Source: Sanguibacter inulinus (GTDB taxonomy: Bacteria > Actinomycetota > Actinomycetes > Actinomycetales > Cellulomonadaceae). Taken from it: a stretch of DNA of 64,000 nt. Positions 42,229 through 51,485 of this stretch are shown piece by piece (position 1 is the first letter of the stretch; every line of letters starts with the position of its first letter). The translations under genes and the position numbers were made by a program. Below the pieces are notes generated by a model. It saw nothing but the letters and a program-made list of their open reading frames with translations. It made no database searches and was not told the origin of the DNA. The stretch spans positions 61,439 through 125,438 of the forward strand of contig NZ_JACBYE010000008.1 of assembly GCF_013415325.1 (NCBI RefSeq). Direction: 5' to 3'.

Positions 42229-43095
42229 TCAGACGCCGCCCTGGGCGGTCAGCACCCCGGCGAGGAGCAGCACGACGACGACCACGGCGAGCCCGATGCG
42301 GTAGTACACGAAGGGCTTGTAGCTGAAGGTCGAGACGATCTTGAGGAACACGATGATGACCAGGTAGCCGACGACGAAGGCGACCAGCGTCGCGAGCAGC
42401 GTCGCCCCCGCTCCAGGGGCGCCGGCCGAGCCGATCTCGCCCGAGGAGCTGAAGAGCTTGTAGAGGCCCGAGCCGAGGACCGCCGGGATGGCGAGCAAGA
42501 AGGAGTACCGGGCAGCGGCCTCGCGGGAGTAGCCCATGAGGAGCCCTGCGGTGATGGTGCCACCAGACCTGGAGACGCCCGGGACGAGGGCCATCGCCTG
42601 CGCGAGACCGAAGTACAGCGCGTGACGCGGGGTCAGCTCGTCGAGGGTCCGCGTCTTGCGGCCGACCTTGTCGGCCCAGCCGAGGATCACACCGAAGACC
42701 ACGAGCATCAGCGCGATGAGGTAGAGGTTGCGGAAGTTCTGGTCGATCGCGCTCTCGAGCAGCAGACCGAGGACCACGATGGGGATCGACCCCAGACCGA
42801 TGAACCAGCCCATCCGTGCGTCGTGGTTCTGCGACCCCATGCGCTCGCGCCAGCCCGTGCCGTCCGCGCCGCGCAACGCCTTCCACCAGGCCGTGCAGAT
42901 GGTGACGATGTCGCGCCTGAAGTACAGCAGGACCGCGGACTCCGTGCCGATCTGGGTGATCGCCGTGAAGGCCGCCCCCGGGTCGTTGGAGCCGATGAGG
43001 TCGCCGACGATGCGCAGGTGCGCGCTCGAGGAGACGGGCAGGAACTCGGTGAGGCCCTGGACGAGTCCGAGGACGAGTGCTTCGATCGCGTTCAC
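42229..43095 (-). CDS. uppP: Undecaprenyl-diphosphatase
   Basis: 288 residues with about eight membrane helices. UppP removes a phosphate from undecaprenyl diphosphate so that the lipid carrier can be reused in cell-wall synthesis. The two active-site motifs are intact: [14 protein letters not shown] near the N-terminus and [10 protein letters not shown] in the middle. GTG at 43095 ([10 protein letters not shown]) matches the usual N-terminus and has TAACGT 8 nt upstream. Bacitracin resistance is the classical phenotype of this family. Confidence 0.96.
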   Translation of the reverse strand: MNAIEALVLGLVQGLTEFLPVSSSAHLRIVGDLIGSNDPGAAFTAITQIGTESAVLLYFRRDIVTICTAWWKALRGADGTGWRERMGSQNHDARMGWFIGLGSIPIVVLGLLLESAIDQNFRNLYLIALMLVVFGVILGWADKVGRKTRTLDELTPRHALYFGLAQAMALVPGVSRSGGTITAGLLMGYSREAAARYSFLLAIPAVLGSGLYKLFSSSGEIGSAGAPGAGATLLATLVAFVVGYLVIIVFLKIVSTFSYKPFVYYRIGLAVVVVVLLLAGVLTAQGGV

Positions 43096-43103
43096 GTCGA
43101 GAC

Positions 43104-43109
43104 ACGTTA
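43104..43109 (-). promoter_or_regulatory. Putative near-leaderless -10 of uppP
   Basis: TAACGT on the minus strand, 8 nt before the uppP GTG. Confidence 0.45.
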
Positions 43110-43143
43110 CCCGCACCCTGGCCCTGCGAGGTGCCCGGCCACG

Positions 43144-43149
43144 TAGTCT
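43144..43149 (+). promoter_or_regulatory. Putative leaderless -10 of the aldo/keto reductase
   Basis: TAGTCT, 6 nt before the ATG at 43156. Confidence 0.5.
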
Positions 43150-43155
43150 GCGGGG

Positions 43156-44121
43156 ATGGAGAACCGCCGCCTCGGTCGCACAGGCCTGCACGTGTCCGCC
43201 CTCGGACTGGGCACGATGACCTGGGGACGCGAGACCGACGCCCAGGACGCCGCCGTGCAGCTCCGTGACTTCACCGACGCCGGTGGGACCCTCGTCGACA
43301 CCGCAGGCTCCTACGCCGACGGTGCCAGCGAGGAGATCCTCGGGTCTCTCCTCGGCTCGGCCGTCCACCGCGACGACCTCGTCCTGTGCACCAAGGGCGG
43401 GCTGCGCCAGACAGCGAGCGGGACCGTCGTCGACTCCTCGCGCAGAGCCCTGCTCACCGACCTCGACGCGTCTCTCGCGCGGCTCGGGACCGACCACGTC
43501 GACCTGTTCCTGGTGCAGGCGCCCGACCTCGGCACACCCCTCGACGAGACCGTCGACGCGCTCTCCCACGCCGTCACCTCGGGCCGGGCGCTGTACGTCG
43601 GGCTCTCGAACCACGGCGCGTGGCACACCGGGTACGTCGCCGGGCGGCTCTCGCAGGTCGACGGGGTCACGCTCGCGGCCGTCGAGGTCGAGCACTCGTT
43701 GCTCGCCCGCGCCCTCGAGGACGACGTCGTGCCCGCAGCACAGGCGCTGGGCGTCGGGGTGATCGGGTGGTCGGCCCTGGGTCGCGGGGTCCTCACCGGC
43801 AAGTACCGCGGTGGTGTCCCCGCGGGGTCGCGCGGCGCGTCGTCACAGCTGGCCGGCTTCGTGGAGCCGTACCTGGGCGAGGCCGCGTCGTCGGTCGTCG
43901 ACGCCGTGTGCACGGCAGCGGCGGGCCTCGGGCGGGAGCCTCTCGAGGTGGCCCTGGCGTGGTTGCTCGAACGGGACTACCTGGGGTCCGCCGTCGTCGG
44001 AGCGCGCACACCTGGTCAGCTCCGGGCCGCGCTCGGGGCTGTCGACCTCGTGCTGCCGCCCGCGGTGAGCCTCGCGCTCGACGACGTCAGCGCAGACGAT
44101 CGGGAGTCAGCCCGCGCCTGA
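43156..44121 (+). CDS. Aldo/keto reductase
   Basis: 321 residues, a full (alpha/beta)8 barrel. It starts [21 protein letters not shown], and the catalytic Asp and Tyr (DTAGSYADG) and Lys (LCTKGG) are in place. The fourth tetrad position, normally His in a D-x-x-x-x-H-x-x-D context, reads Gln here (LFLVQAPD). The NADPH-binding end [14 protein letters not shown] and [10 protein letters not shown] is intact. The change may alter substrate range or rate. The substrate is unknown. Confidence 0.9.
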   Translation: MENRRLGRTGLHVSALGLGTMTWGRETDAQDAAVQLRDFTDAGGTLVDTAGSYADGASEEILGSLLGSAVHRDDLVLCTKGGLRQTASGTVVDSSRRALLTDLDASLARLGTDHVDLFLVQAPDLGTPLDETVDALSHAVTSGRALYVGLSNHGAWHTGYVAGRLSQVDGVTLAAVEVEHSLLARALEDDVVPAAQALGVGVIGWSALGRGVLTGKYRGGVPAGSRGASSQLAGFVEPYLGEAASSVVDAVCTAAAGLGREPLEVALAWLLERDYLGSAVVGARTPGQLRAALGAVDLVLPPAVSLALDDVSADDRESARA

Positions 44122-44176
44122 CCCGGGTCGAGCGCCTCACCAGGCTGGGCGCACCTGCCCGGGCGAGGTCAGCAGG

Positions 44177-44512
44177 TCAGCGGTCGCCGTCCGATTCGTA
44201 CCCCTGGTCGTCGGCGTCGTCGAGGTCCGCCCCGTCGATCTCGTCGTCGTCGAGGTCGTCCTCGTCGATGTCGTCGTCGTGGTCTCCCTCGTCGTCGTCA
44301 TCGTCATCGTCGTCGTCCGCGAGGACGAAGGGGAGAGCCTCGCCGTAGGTGTTGCCGACAGCCTCGTCGTAGACGTCGAAGGCGTCCGCGAGGATGTCGT
44401 AGGCGTCGTCGACCGAGGAGTCCTCGTCACCGCGCCGGCTGCTCACGGCCGCGTGGTGGGCTTCGAGGGCGGCGACGAGACGATCAAGGGCTGCGCGAGG
44501 GTCGACGGTCAT
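44177..44512 (-). CDS. Asp-rich acidic protein of unknown function
   Basis: 111 residues. The N-terminal 65 residues form a helical region (DPRAALDRLVAALEAHHAAV, then DDAYDILADAFDVYDEAV), and the rest is an extremely acidic tail with a run of nine Asp followed by more Asp/Glu clusters. The tail is coded by near-repetitive GAC/GAT/GAG triplets. No signal peptide or membrane segment. I do not recognise a function; divalent-cation binding or a DNA-mimic role are only guesses. TACGGT stands 7 nt before the ATG. Confidence 0.75.
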   Translation of the reverse strand: MTVDPRAALDRLVAALEAHHAAVSSRRGDEDSSVDDAYDILADAFDVYDEAVGNTYGEALPFVLADDDDDDDDDEGDHDDDIDEDDLDDDEIDGADLDDADDQGYESDGDR

Positions 44513-44810
44513 ACCCCTGACCGTAGCGCCCCACCAGGCTGAATGGCACCACGCAGGCGCTCCGAGTTCCACACGCACCGCCGCTGCTCGACCAGCGGCG
44601 GCGCGGTGCCGGGCTGGTGCGACGTCCCCGCAGACCTGCCGAGGGCTCCCGACGCGCCCTGCGCGGGCAGCGGGCGGGCTGTCCGCGGGTGCGTCGAGCG
44701 TCACGAGGTGGTCTTCACGGGGCCAGTGTCAGCGGTGTTTGGTAGGTTCGCCGGAGCGATCCAGGCGCCGCAGGCAGCGCCCGGCGACAGGCGAGAAGGT
44801 GGTGCCAGAC
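44513..44810. other. 298-bp divergent intergenic region
   Basis: Holds two promoters: TACGGT at 44520-44525 (minus strand, 7 nt before the acidic-protein ATG) and TAGGTT at 44743-44748 (plus strand, about 63 nt before the DUF5703 ATG). I see no gene in the middle. Confidence 0.5.
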
Positions 44811-45074
44811 ATGGAACGACGTACGCACGACGACACCCAGCCGCCCGTCCCGCCGCGAGTGCGCCCGACCATGTGGGCCGACACCGGCGGGCAGTACGAG
44901 TACAGGGTCATCACGATCCCCCGCGACCGGGACAGGTCCGAGGAGACCCGCCGCATGCTCACCGACGAGGCCGAGTACGGGCGCTGGGAGCTGGCCAGGT
45001 CGGTGCTCTACATGGGTGGGCTGCGCAGGGTCTGGCTGCGACGCAAGATCATCCGCGTCCGCAGCACCCTCTGA
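44811..45074 (+). CDS. DUF5703 family protein
   Basis: 87 residues. YEYRVITIPRDRDRSEETRRML, then EYGRWELARSVLYMGGLRRVWLRRKIIRV, match the small actinobacterial DUF5703 family. ATG at 44811 follows a GAGAAGGTGG tract. It is strongly basic at the C-terminus. The function is unknown; it is often found beside the M20 dipeptidase gene seen here on the opposite strand. Confidence 0.85.
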   Translation: MERRTHDDTQPPVPPRVRPTMWADTGGQYEYRVITIPRDRDRSEETRRMLTDEAEYGRWELARSVLYMGGLRRVWLRRKIIRVRSTL

Positions 45075-45133
45075 CCCTGGCAGCCCTCTGCCACACGGGT
45101 GCCACCTCTGCCTCGTCCAGCACGCGCTGATCC

Positions 45134-45213
45134 GGTCAGCGCACGGTCGGCACGCCCTGCGCTGGTCAGCGCACGCTGGCGCCCAGCCCACGCTGCCACC
45201 CCAGCGCACGCTG
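45134..45213. repeat. Short direct repeats between DUF5703 and the M20 gene
   Basis: GGTCAGCGCACG occurs at 45134-45145 and 45164-45175; CAGCGCACGCTG occurs at 45167-45178 and 45202-45213. The 158-bp convergent gap has no other feature. Confidence 0.6.
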
Positions 45214-45232
45214 CCGTCCGGCAGACGCGGGG

Positions 45233-46570
45233 TCAGCAGGTCGCGAGCAGCCTGTCGAGGACGCGGGTCCCGAACTTGAGCGAGTCTGTCGGGACGCGCT
45301 CGTCGACCCCGTGGAACATGCCCGGGAAGTCGAGAGTCTCGGGCAGCAGCAGCGGCGCGAAGCCGTACCCGGTGATGCCGAGCCTCGCGAGCGACTTGTT
45401 GTCCGTCCCACCCGAGAGCGCGTACGGGAGCACGACGGCCTCGGGGTCTTCCGCGAGCAGCGACGCCGTCATCGCGTCGACGAGGTTGCCGCTGAAGGGC
45501 ACCTCGAGGGCGATGTCCTGGTGGATCGGCTCGATACGCACGTGCTCCCCCGCGAGCTCGCGGAGCGTGGCCATCGCCGACTCCTCGTGGCCGGGGAGGA
45601 ACCTCGCGTCGATGGTCGCCTCGGCACGCCCGGGGATCACGTTGGCCTTGTAGCCTGCCGCGAGCTGTGAGGGGTTGGAGGTGTTCTGCACTGTCGCGCC
45701 GACGAACCTGGCAGCCGAGCCCATCGCCGCGATGAGCGCGTCGACCCCTGCGGGGTCTTCGGGGTCGAAGGGCAGACCTGTGAGCTCGCCGACGCCTCGC
45801 AGGAGCGCCTCGACGGTCGGCGTCATCACGTAGGGCCATCGATGCTGACCGATGCGTGCGACGGCTGCCGCGAGGTGCACGACGGCGTTGTCCGTCTGCA
45901 CCTGCGACCCGTGACCGGCCCGGCCGTCGGCGATCAGGCGCAACCAGCCGATGCCCTTCTCGGCGGTCTGGAGCAGGTACGCACGCTGCCCGTTGATCTG
46001 CGTGGAGAACCCGCCGACCTCGCTGATGGCCTCGGTCGCGCCCTCGAAGAGCTCCGGGCGGTGGTCGACAGCCCACCGAGCGCCGAGCGCTCCGCCGGCC
46101 TCTTCGTCGGCGAAGAACGCGAGCACCACGTCGCGAGCAGGCTTGCGGCCCTCGCGGACCATCTGCCGCACGACCGCGAGCATCATCGCGTCCATGTCCT
46201 TCATGTCGACAGCACCGCGACCCCAGAGAAGACCGTCGATCTCTTCTCCGCCGAAGGGGTCCACCTGCCAGTCGCCGGCCTGCGCGGGCACCACGTCGAG
46301 GTGACCGTGCAGCACGAGGGCAGGCCGGGTCGGGTCGAGCCCCGGGAGACGGACCACGACGCTCGCGCGGCCCCGCTCGGACTCGAAGAGCTCGGGCTCG
46401 AGGCCGACCTCGTGCAGGGAGGTCATGACGTACTCGGCCGCGGCACGCTCGCCGGGCCCGGACCCGTCACCGAAGTTCGACGTGTCGATCCGGAGCAGGT
46501 CCTGACAGATCCCGACGACCTCGTCCTGGGCGCTCGGGACTGGGGTCTGTGCAGTGTTCTGTGAGGTCAT
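45233..46570 (-). CDS. M20/M28-type zinc dipeptidase or deacylase
   Basis: 445 residues. Zinc ligands and catalytic residues are visible: LVLHGHLDVVPA, LLWGRGAVDMKDMDA, FFADEEAGG and, near the C-terminus, GMFHGVDERVP. The protein is a co-catalytic zinc hydrolase acting on peptides or N-acyl amino acids; the exact substrate is unknown. It has no signal peptide and should be cytoplasmic. ATG at 46570 has TAGCGT 6 nt upstream. Confidence 0.92.
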   Translation of the reverse strand: MTSQNTAQTPVPSAQDEVVGICQDLLRIDTSNFGDGSGPGERAAAEYVMTSLHEVGLEPELFESERGRASVVVRLPGLDPTRPALVLHGHLDVVPAQAGDWQVDPFGGEEIDGLLWGRGAVDMKDMDAMMLAVVRQMVREGRKPARDVVLAFFADEEAGGALGARWAVDHRPELFEGATEAISEVGGFSTQINGQRAYLLQTAEKGIGWLRLIADGRAGHGSQVQTDNAVVHLAAAVARIGQHRWPYVMTPTVEALLRGVGELTGLPFDPEDPAGVDALIAAMGSAARFVGATVQNTSNPSQLAAGYKANVIPGRAEATIDARFLPGHEESAMATLRELAGEHVRIEPIHQDIALEVPFSGNLVDAMTASLLAEDPEAVVLPYALSGGTDNKSLARLGITGYGFAPLLLPETLDFPGMFHGVDERVPTDSLKFGTRVLDRLLATC

Positions 46571-46576
46571 CCCCCC

Positions 46577-46582
46577 ACGCTA
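46577..46582 (-). promoter_or_regulatory. Putative leaderless -10 of the M20 dipeptidase
   Basis: TAGCGT on the minus strand, 6 nt (all G) before the ATG at 46570. Confidence 0.5.
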
Positions 46583-46642
46583 CCTGCCTCGGAGTGGGCC
46601 GGGGCCGGGGCGACCGAGCAGCGGTCGCCCCGGCAGCCGAGG

Positions 46643-48742
46643 TCAGACCAGACCGCGCCGCGCGAGCAGCGGGGCGATCTCGGGCCCGCGCCCGCGGAGC
46701 TCGCCGAAGGCGAGCATCGGGTCGGTCGACCCGCCGCGCGAGAGCAGCGCCGCGCGGAAGCGGTCACCCGAGGCGCGGTTGAGGACACGGCCGTCGGCGT
46801 CGGCGTTCTCTCGGAACCACTCGACGGTCTCGGCGTCGAGGACCTCGGACCAGATGTAGGAGTAGTAGCCGGCCGAGTAGCCGCCGCCGAACACGTGGTT
46901 GAAGTACGTGGTCCTGTAGCGCGCGGGGACCTCGCGCAGCGCGACGCCCGCAGCCTCGAGGGCTGCTGCCTCGAAGGGCAATACCTCGTCGACGGTGCCG
47001 GGCACCTGCTCGGGGGTGATCTGGTGCCACGCCTGGTCGAGCAGCGTCGCGGCCAGGTACTCGGTCGTCGCGAAGCCTTCGTTGAACAGGCGGGAGTCGA
47101 GCATCGTGCGGACCCACTGCTCGGGCAACGGCTCACCGGTGACGTGGTGGACGGCGTAGGACCGGAGGATCTCCTCGTCCCAGGCCCACATCTCGTTGAC
47201 CTGCGACGGGTACTCGACGAAGTCGCGGGGCACCTCGGTCCCGGAGTGCGACGGGTACCTCACGGCCGAGAACAGGCCGTGCAGCGCGTGGCCGAACTCG
47301 TGGAACAGCGTGATGACCTCGTCGAAGACCAGGAGCGTCGGCTCCCCCGCCGGCGGCTTGACGATGTTGAGGTTGTTGACCACGACGGGCAGCTCACCGG
47401 TGAGGTAGCTCTGGTCGACGAGGTTGTTCATCCACGCACCGCCCCGCTTGGACTCGCGCGTGTAGTAGTCGGCGAGGAAGAGCCCCATGCCGGAGCCGTC
47501 GGTGTCGAAGACCTCGAAGACCCTGACGTCGGGGTGGTAGCCGACCAGGTCGTCGCGCTCGGCGAAGGTGATGCCGTAGAGCTCGGTCGCCGCCTTGAAG
47601 ACGCCGTCCTGGACGACCTTCTCGAGCTCGAGGTACGGGCGCAGGAGACCGTCGTCGAGGGAGTAGCGCTGCTTGCGGACCCGCTCGGCGTAGTAGGCCC
47701 AGTCCCAGGCCTCGAGCGTGGCGCCCGGGTCGCCCAGGTCGGCGACGAGGGCCTCGGTGAGGTCGAGCGCCTCCTTGCGGGCGTTGGCGGCCGCAGCCGG
47801 GGCGAGGGGGGCGAGCATGGCGTTGACGGCCTCGGTCGTCTTGGCCGTCGCGTCTTCGGCGATGTACGCAGCGTGGTGGTCGTAGCCGAGCAGACGGGCG
47901 TGCTCGGCGCGCAGCCTGGCGAGCTCGATGACGATCTCGCGGGTGTCGGTGTCGTCGCCTGTCGCGCCACGGGTGACCGAGGCCTCGTGCACGCGGCGGC
48001 GGACGTCGCGGCGCGCGAGCGAGGCGAGCACGGTCTGCTGGGTCGGCAGCTGCATCTCGAGCAGGTAGCGACCCTCTTCGCCGCGGTCGGTCGCAGCCTG
48101 CGCCGCGGCGGCGATCGCGTCGTCGGCGAGCCCGTCGAGGTCCGCGACGTCGTCGACGAAGACGCTCGCCGCGTTGGCACCGGCGAGGAGCTTGCGCCCG
48201 AAGGCGGCCTCGAGGGAGGTCGTGCGCGCGTTGAGGTCGCGCAGCGTCGCCTGGTCCTCGGGCGACAGGTCGATGCCCGAGCGGCGGAAGTCCTGGAGCA
48301 GGTTCTCGAGGAGCCACCGCGTGTCGGCGTCTGCCTCGACCTCGCCCGCGCGGACCGCCGCGTCGAGCGCGACGACACGGGAGTACAGGCGAGCGTCCAT
48401 GAAGATCGTGTCGTGGTGCGCGGAGAGCTCGGGGGCGAGAGTCTCCTCGATGTCTTCGAGGGCAGGGCTCGAGTCGGAGCTCGCCACGTTGTAGAGGACC
48501 GTGAGAGCACGGTCGAGGACCTCGCCGCTCAGCTCGAGGGCCTCGAGGGTGTTCTCGACGGTCGGCGGGTTCGGGTCGGTGACGATCGCCTCGATCTCGG
48601 CGAGCTCGGCTGCCATCCCGGCGCGCACGGCCGGGATGTAGTGCTCGTCGCGGATCGCCGCGAAGTCGGGCAGCGCGTAGGGAAGGGTGGACCGGCTGGC
48701 GAAGGGGTTGCTCGCATCGAGCTCGACAGGAGAGTCAGACAT
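46643..48742 (-). CDS. M3 family oligopeptidase (peptidyl-dipeptidase Dcp type)
   Basis: 699 residues. The M3 zinc site HEFGH is at His481-His485, followed by GTEVPRDFVEYPSQ with the third ligand region, and FGGGYSAGYYSYIW near the C-terminus. The protein degrades short cytoplasmic peptides, including products of larger proteases. ATG at 48742 is chosen; TATGAA stands 7 nt upstream. An in-frame ATG four codons earlier overlaps that hexamer and is less likely. Confidence 0.94.
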   Translation of the reverse strand: MSDSPVELDASNPFASRSTLPYALPDFAAIRDEHYIPAVRAGMAAELAEIEAIVTDPNPPTVENTLEALELSGEVLDRALTVLYNVASSDSSPALEDIEETLAPELSAHHDTIFMDARLYSRVVALDAAVRAGEVEADADTRWLLENLLQDFRRSGIDLSPEDQATLRDLNARTTSLEAAFGRKLLAGANAASVFVDDVADLDGLADDAIAAAAQAATDRGEEGRYLLEMQLPTQQTVLASLARRDVRRRVHEASVTRGATGDDTDTREIVIELARLRAEHARLLGYDHHAAYIAEDATAKTTEAVNAMLAPLAPAAAANARKEALDLTEALVADLGDPGATLEAWDWAYYAERVRKQRYSLDDGLLRPYLELEKVVQDGVFKAATELYGITFAERDDLVGYHPDVRVFEVFDTDGSGMGLFLADYYTRESKRGGAWMNNLVDQSYLTGELPVVVNNLNIVKPPAGEPTLLVFDEVITLFHEFGHALHGLFSAVRYPSHSGTEVPRDFVEYPSQVNEMWAWDEEILRSYAVHHVTGEPLPEQWVRTMLDSRLFNEGFATTEYLAATLLDQAWHQITPEQVPGTVDEVLPFEAAALEAAGVALREVPARYRTTYFNHVFGGGYSAGYYSYIWSEVLDAETVEWFRENADADGRVLNRASGDRFRAALLSRGGSTDPMLAFGELRGRGPEIAPLLARRGLV

Positions 48743-48749
48743 GACTCCA

Positions 48750-48755
48750 TTCATA
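48750..48755 (-). promoter_or_regulatory. Putative leaderless -10 of the M3 peptidase
   Basis: TATGAA on the minus strand, 7 nt before the ATG at 48742. Confidence 0.35.
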
Positions 48756-48822
48756 CGTCACGAGGCGTCGGAGGTCGACCAGCCACGTCGGTGCAGGTCG
48801 TCAGAGCCCGCAGCCGTGCGGC

Positions 48823-49947
48823 TCACCGGGCAGGGGCGAACCTGTCGACCCAGTCGAGATCGTGCGCCTGCGCGACCTCGCGGTGCGCGAGCGTGCCCTC
48901 GTACGTCGCCAGACCTGCGGCCAGCGCCGGGTCAGCCGCGAGGGCGCGCAGGTCTCGGGCTCCTCCGAGGGCTGCCAGGCGTGAGACGTAGGGCAACGTC
49001 GCGTTGGTGAGCGCCTGGGTGCTGGTCACCGGGACGGCACCGGGCATGTTCGCGACGGCGTAGAAGATGCTCCCGTGCACCGTGTAGGTCGGCGCACTGT
49101 GCGTCGTGGGACGGGTTCCCTCGAAGCAGCCGCCCTGGTCGACCGCGACGTCGACCAGGACAGACCCTGGACGCATGCGCGAGACGAGCTCGTCGGAGAC
49201 CAGGCGTGGGGCGAGCGCGCCCGGGACGAGCACGGCTCCGACGACGAGGTCTGCGCCTGCGACCTCGCGGTCGACGGCAGCAGCCGTCGAGGTCACGGTG
49301 CGCACGGCCCCGCTGTGCTCGCGGTCGATCGAGGCGAGGACCGAGGCCTCGAGGTCGAGCACCGTCACGTCGGCGCGCATCCCTGCGGCGACCTGCGCGG
49401 CGTTGCGGCCGGCCGTGCCGCCCCCGAGGACCACGACCTTGGCCGGTCGGGTGCCGGGCACGCCGCCCATGAGCAGACCCGCTCCCCCGACAGGGCTCGT
49501 CAGGTGGTATGCGCCGACCTGGGTGGCGAGCCGTCCGGCGACCTCGCTCATCGGTGCGAGCAGCGGGAGCCTGCCGTCGGCGAGGCGGACCGTCTCGTAG
49601 GCGAAGGACGTGGTCCCGCTGTCCAGCAGCGCCTGCGTGCACGCACGGTCGGCCGCGAGGTGCAGGTAGGTGAAGAGGGTCAGACCAGGGCGCAGGTAGC
49701 GGTGCTCGGACGGCTGCGGCTCCTTGACCTTGACGACGAGCTCGGCCTCGGCCCAGACCTCCTCGGCACCGGGGACCACCCGCGCGCCCGCTGCCTCGTA
49801 GTCGGCGTCTGTCACCGCCGAGCCGAGGCCGGCCCCCGCCTGGACGACCACCTCGTGCCCGGCCGACACCAGATGGTGGGCGCCGTCGGCGGTCAGGGCC
49901 ACCCGGAGCTCGTCGGTCTTGGTCTCGGTCGGGACTGCGATGCGCAT
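48823..49947 (-). CDS. ald: Alanine dehydrogenase
   Basis: 374 residues. Ald interconverts L-alanine and pyruvate plus ammonia with NAD. MRIAVPTETKTDELRVALT at the start, VKVKEPQPSEHRYLRPGLTLFTYLHL and the NAD-binding VVVLGGGTAGRNAA match the family, as does VDVAVDQGGCFE. ATG at 49947 has AAGGAG upstream. It links amino-acid nitrogen with central carbon, as do gltBD in the same window. Confidence 0.96.
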   Translation of the reverse strand: MRIAVPTETKTDELRVALTADGAHHLVSAGHEVVVQAGAGLGSAVTDADYEAAGARVVPGAEEVWAEAELVVKVKEPQPSEHRYLRPGLTLFTYLHLAADRACTQALLDSGTTSFAYETVRLADGRLPLLAPMSEVAGRLATQVGAYHLTSPVGGAGLLMGGVPGTRPAKVVVLGGGTAGRNAAQVAAGMRADVTVLDLEASVLASIDREHSGAVRTVTSTAAAVDREVAGADLVVGAVLVPGALAPRLVSDELVSRMRPGSVLVDVAVDQGGCFEGTRPTTHSAPTYTVHGSIFYAVANMPGAVPVTSTQALTNATLPYVSRLAALGGARDLRALAADPALAAGLATYEGTLAHREVAQAHDLDWVDRFAPAR

Positions 49948-49970
49948 GGGTCTCCTTCGCGCCCGGCGGG

Positions 49971-51266
49971 TCACGCCGTGCTGGTCGGTGGTTCCTGCGT
50001 GGTGCTCCTGGACGTCGGGCGGGTGGTCGGGCCTGCCGGCACGACAGGGGCTGTGACGGACACCGGGGTCTCGTCCTCGAGGGCCCCGTCGTCGTGGTCC
50101 TCCTCGTCGTCGTCCAGGTCCTCGTCGTCCACGGGATCGAGCATGGGCGGGTCGAGGGTGCGCAGCTGGGAGTAGACGGCCCACGCGACGGCGACGAGCG
50201 GGACGGCGATGACGGCGCCCAGGATCCCGGACAGGAGCGTCCCCGCAGTCACCGAGACGGCGACGACGATGGGGTGCAGAGACACCTGCTTGCCCATGAC
50301 GAGCGGCTGGAGCACGTGCCCCTCGAACTGCCCGATGAGGGCGATGCCGATACCCACGATCGCGGCCTTCCAGATGCCGTCGGCCGCGAGCGCGACGACC
50401 ATCGCGATGACCATGGCCGCCGGGGCCCCGATGAGCGGGATGAAGGCACCGATGAGGACGAGCACGGCGAGGGGTGCTGCGAGGGGGACACCGAGGATGG
50501 TGAGGAAGACGCCGGCCAGGATGCCGTCGGTCACGGCGATGATGACGGTGCCGCGGGTGTAGCCGGAGAAGGTGTACCAGCCGGCTCCTCCGACGACCTT
50601 CCACGTGTCGCGCATGCGGCTGGGGAGCTGGTTGAGGAACCAGGACCACATGCTGTCGCCGCGGGCGAGGAAGAAGATGGTGCAGAAGATGGCGAGCGCG
50701 AGGGCCGTGAAGACCTCGACGACGGTCCCGGCCTGCTCGAAGGCCGTGCCGGCGATGTCGCCTGCGTGGTCCTGGACCCACTGCTGGCCGTCCTCGATCC
50801 AGCCGCGCATGTCGTCGACGGTGATGGAGAAGGGCAGCGGGCCGTTCTCCAAGAACTCGAAGATCTGGTCGGTGCCTGTCGCGAACTGGTCGGAGAGCTT
50901 CTGCCACTGCCCGGCGACGGAGGCGACGACGTAGGTGAGGAGGCCGCCGATGACGAGGACGCCGCTCAGCAGGGCGAGCGCGGTCGCGAGGGCTCGCGGC
51001 ATGATCTTGCCGTAGATGTTGACAACAGGGCGGAGCACGGCCGAGAACACGAGGGCCACGAAGAGCGCGATGAAGACGAGCTGCACCTTGGCGGTGGCGA
51101 AGACGACGAGCCCGACGGCGATCGCGACGATGATGAGCCGCCAGGCCCACCCGGCGGAGGACCTGAGCCACAGCGGGACCGAGTCCTGGGGGGCTGCCGG
51201 CACCGGTGGACGGATCGACCCTGTGCTCCGTCGCACTGCTGCGCTCCGTACCCGCTGGCCCGACAT
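49971..51266 (-). CDS. AI-2E family transporter
   Basis: 431 residues with about eight membrane helices. The central GGGIGGA-like region here reads GVPLAAPLAVLVLIGAFIPLIG, and QFEGHVLQPLVMGKQVSLHP is the most typical stretch of the family (UPF0118/AI-2E). Members export small molecules or act as Na+/H+ antiporters; the substrate is not predictable. The C-terminus is a 55-residue Asp/Glu- then Thr/Pro-rich tail. ATG at 51266 follows AGGGGA. It lies 23 bp ahead of ald. Confidence 0.9.
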   Translation of the reverse strand: MSGQRVRSAAVRRSTGSIRPPVPAAPQDSVPLWLRSSAGWAWRLIIVAIAVGLVVFATAKVQLVFIALFVALVFSAVLRPVVNIYGKIMPRALATALALLSGVLVIGGLLTYVVASVAGQWQKLSDQFATGTDQIFEFLENGPLPFSITVDDMRGWIEDGQQWVQDHAGDIAGTAFEQAGTVVEVFTALALAIFCTIFFLARGDSMWSWFLNQLPSRMRDTWKVVGGAGWYTFSGYTRGTVIIAVTDGILAGVFLTILGVPLAAPLAVLVLIGAFIPLIGAPAAMVIAMVVALAADGIWKAAIVGIGIALIGQFEGHVLQPLVMGKQVSLHPIVVAVSVTAGTLLSGILGAVIAVPLVAVAWAVYSQLRTLDPPMLDPVDDEDLDDDEEDHDDGALEDETPVSVTAPVVPAGPTTRPTSRSTTQEPPTSTA

Positions 51267-51416
51267 GGTGGTCCCCTGCTCTCTGCTCTCGGACCCGCTG
51301 GAGGCTGCGGATCGCTCACCTGCGACACTAACCGTTCTGTACGACGCGCCTGTCGCCGCCGCGCCTCGCGGTCCTCGCGGACCTGCGACAAGTCTGGCGC
51401 AGCGCGCTCGTGCTCG

Positions 51417-51445
51417 CCCGGCGGTGACGCGTCAGTGTCGCCGGG
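51417..51445. promoter_or_regulatory. Inverted repeat upstream of the NRPS gene
   Basis: CCCGGCG (51417-51423) and CGCCGGG (51439-51445) enclose an inner GAC-GC-GTC. It ends about 40 bp before the NRPS ATG, in the 219-bp divergent region, and may be an operator or leader hairpin. Confidence 0.4.
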
Positions 51446-51485
51446 CATTCATGCATCGTTCACCTGAGCGAGGGATCGTCCGACC

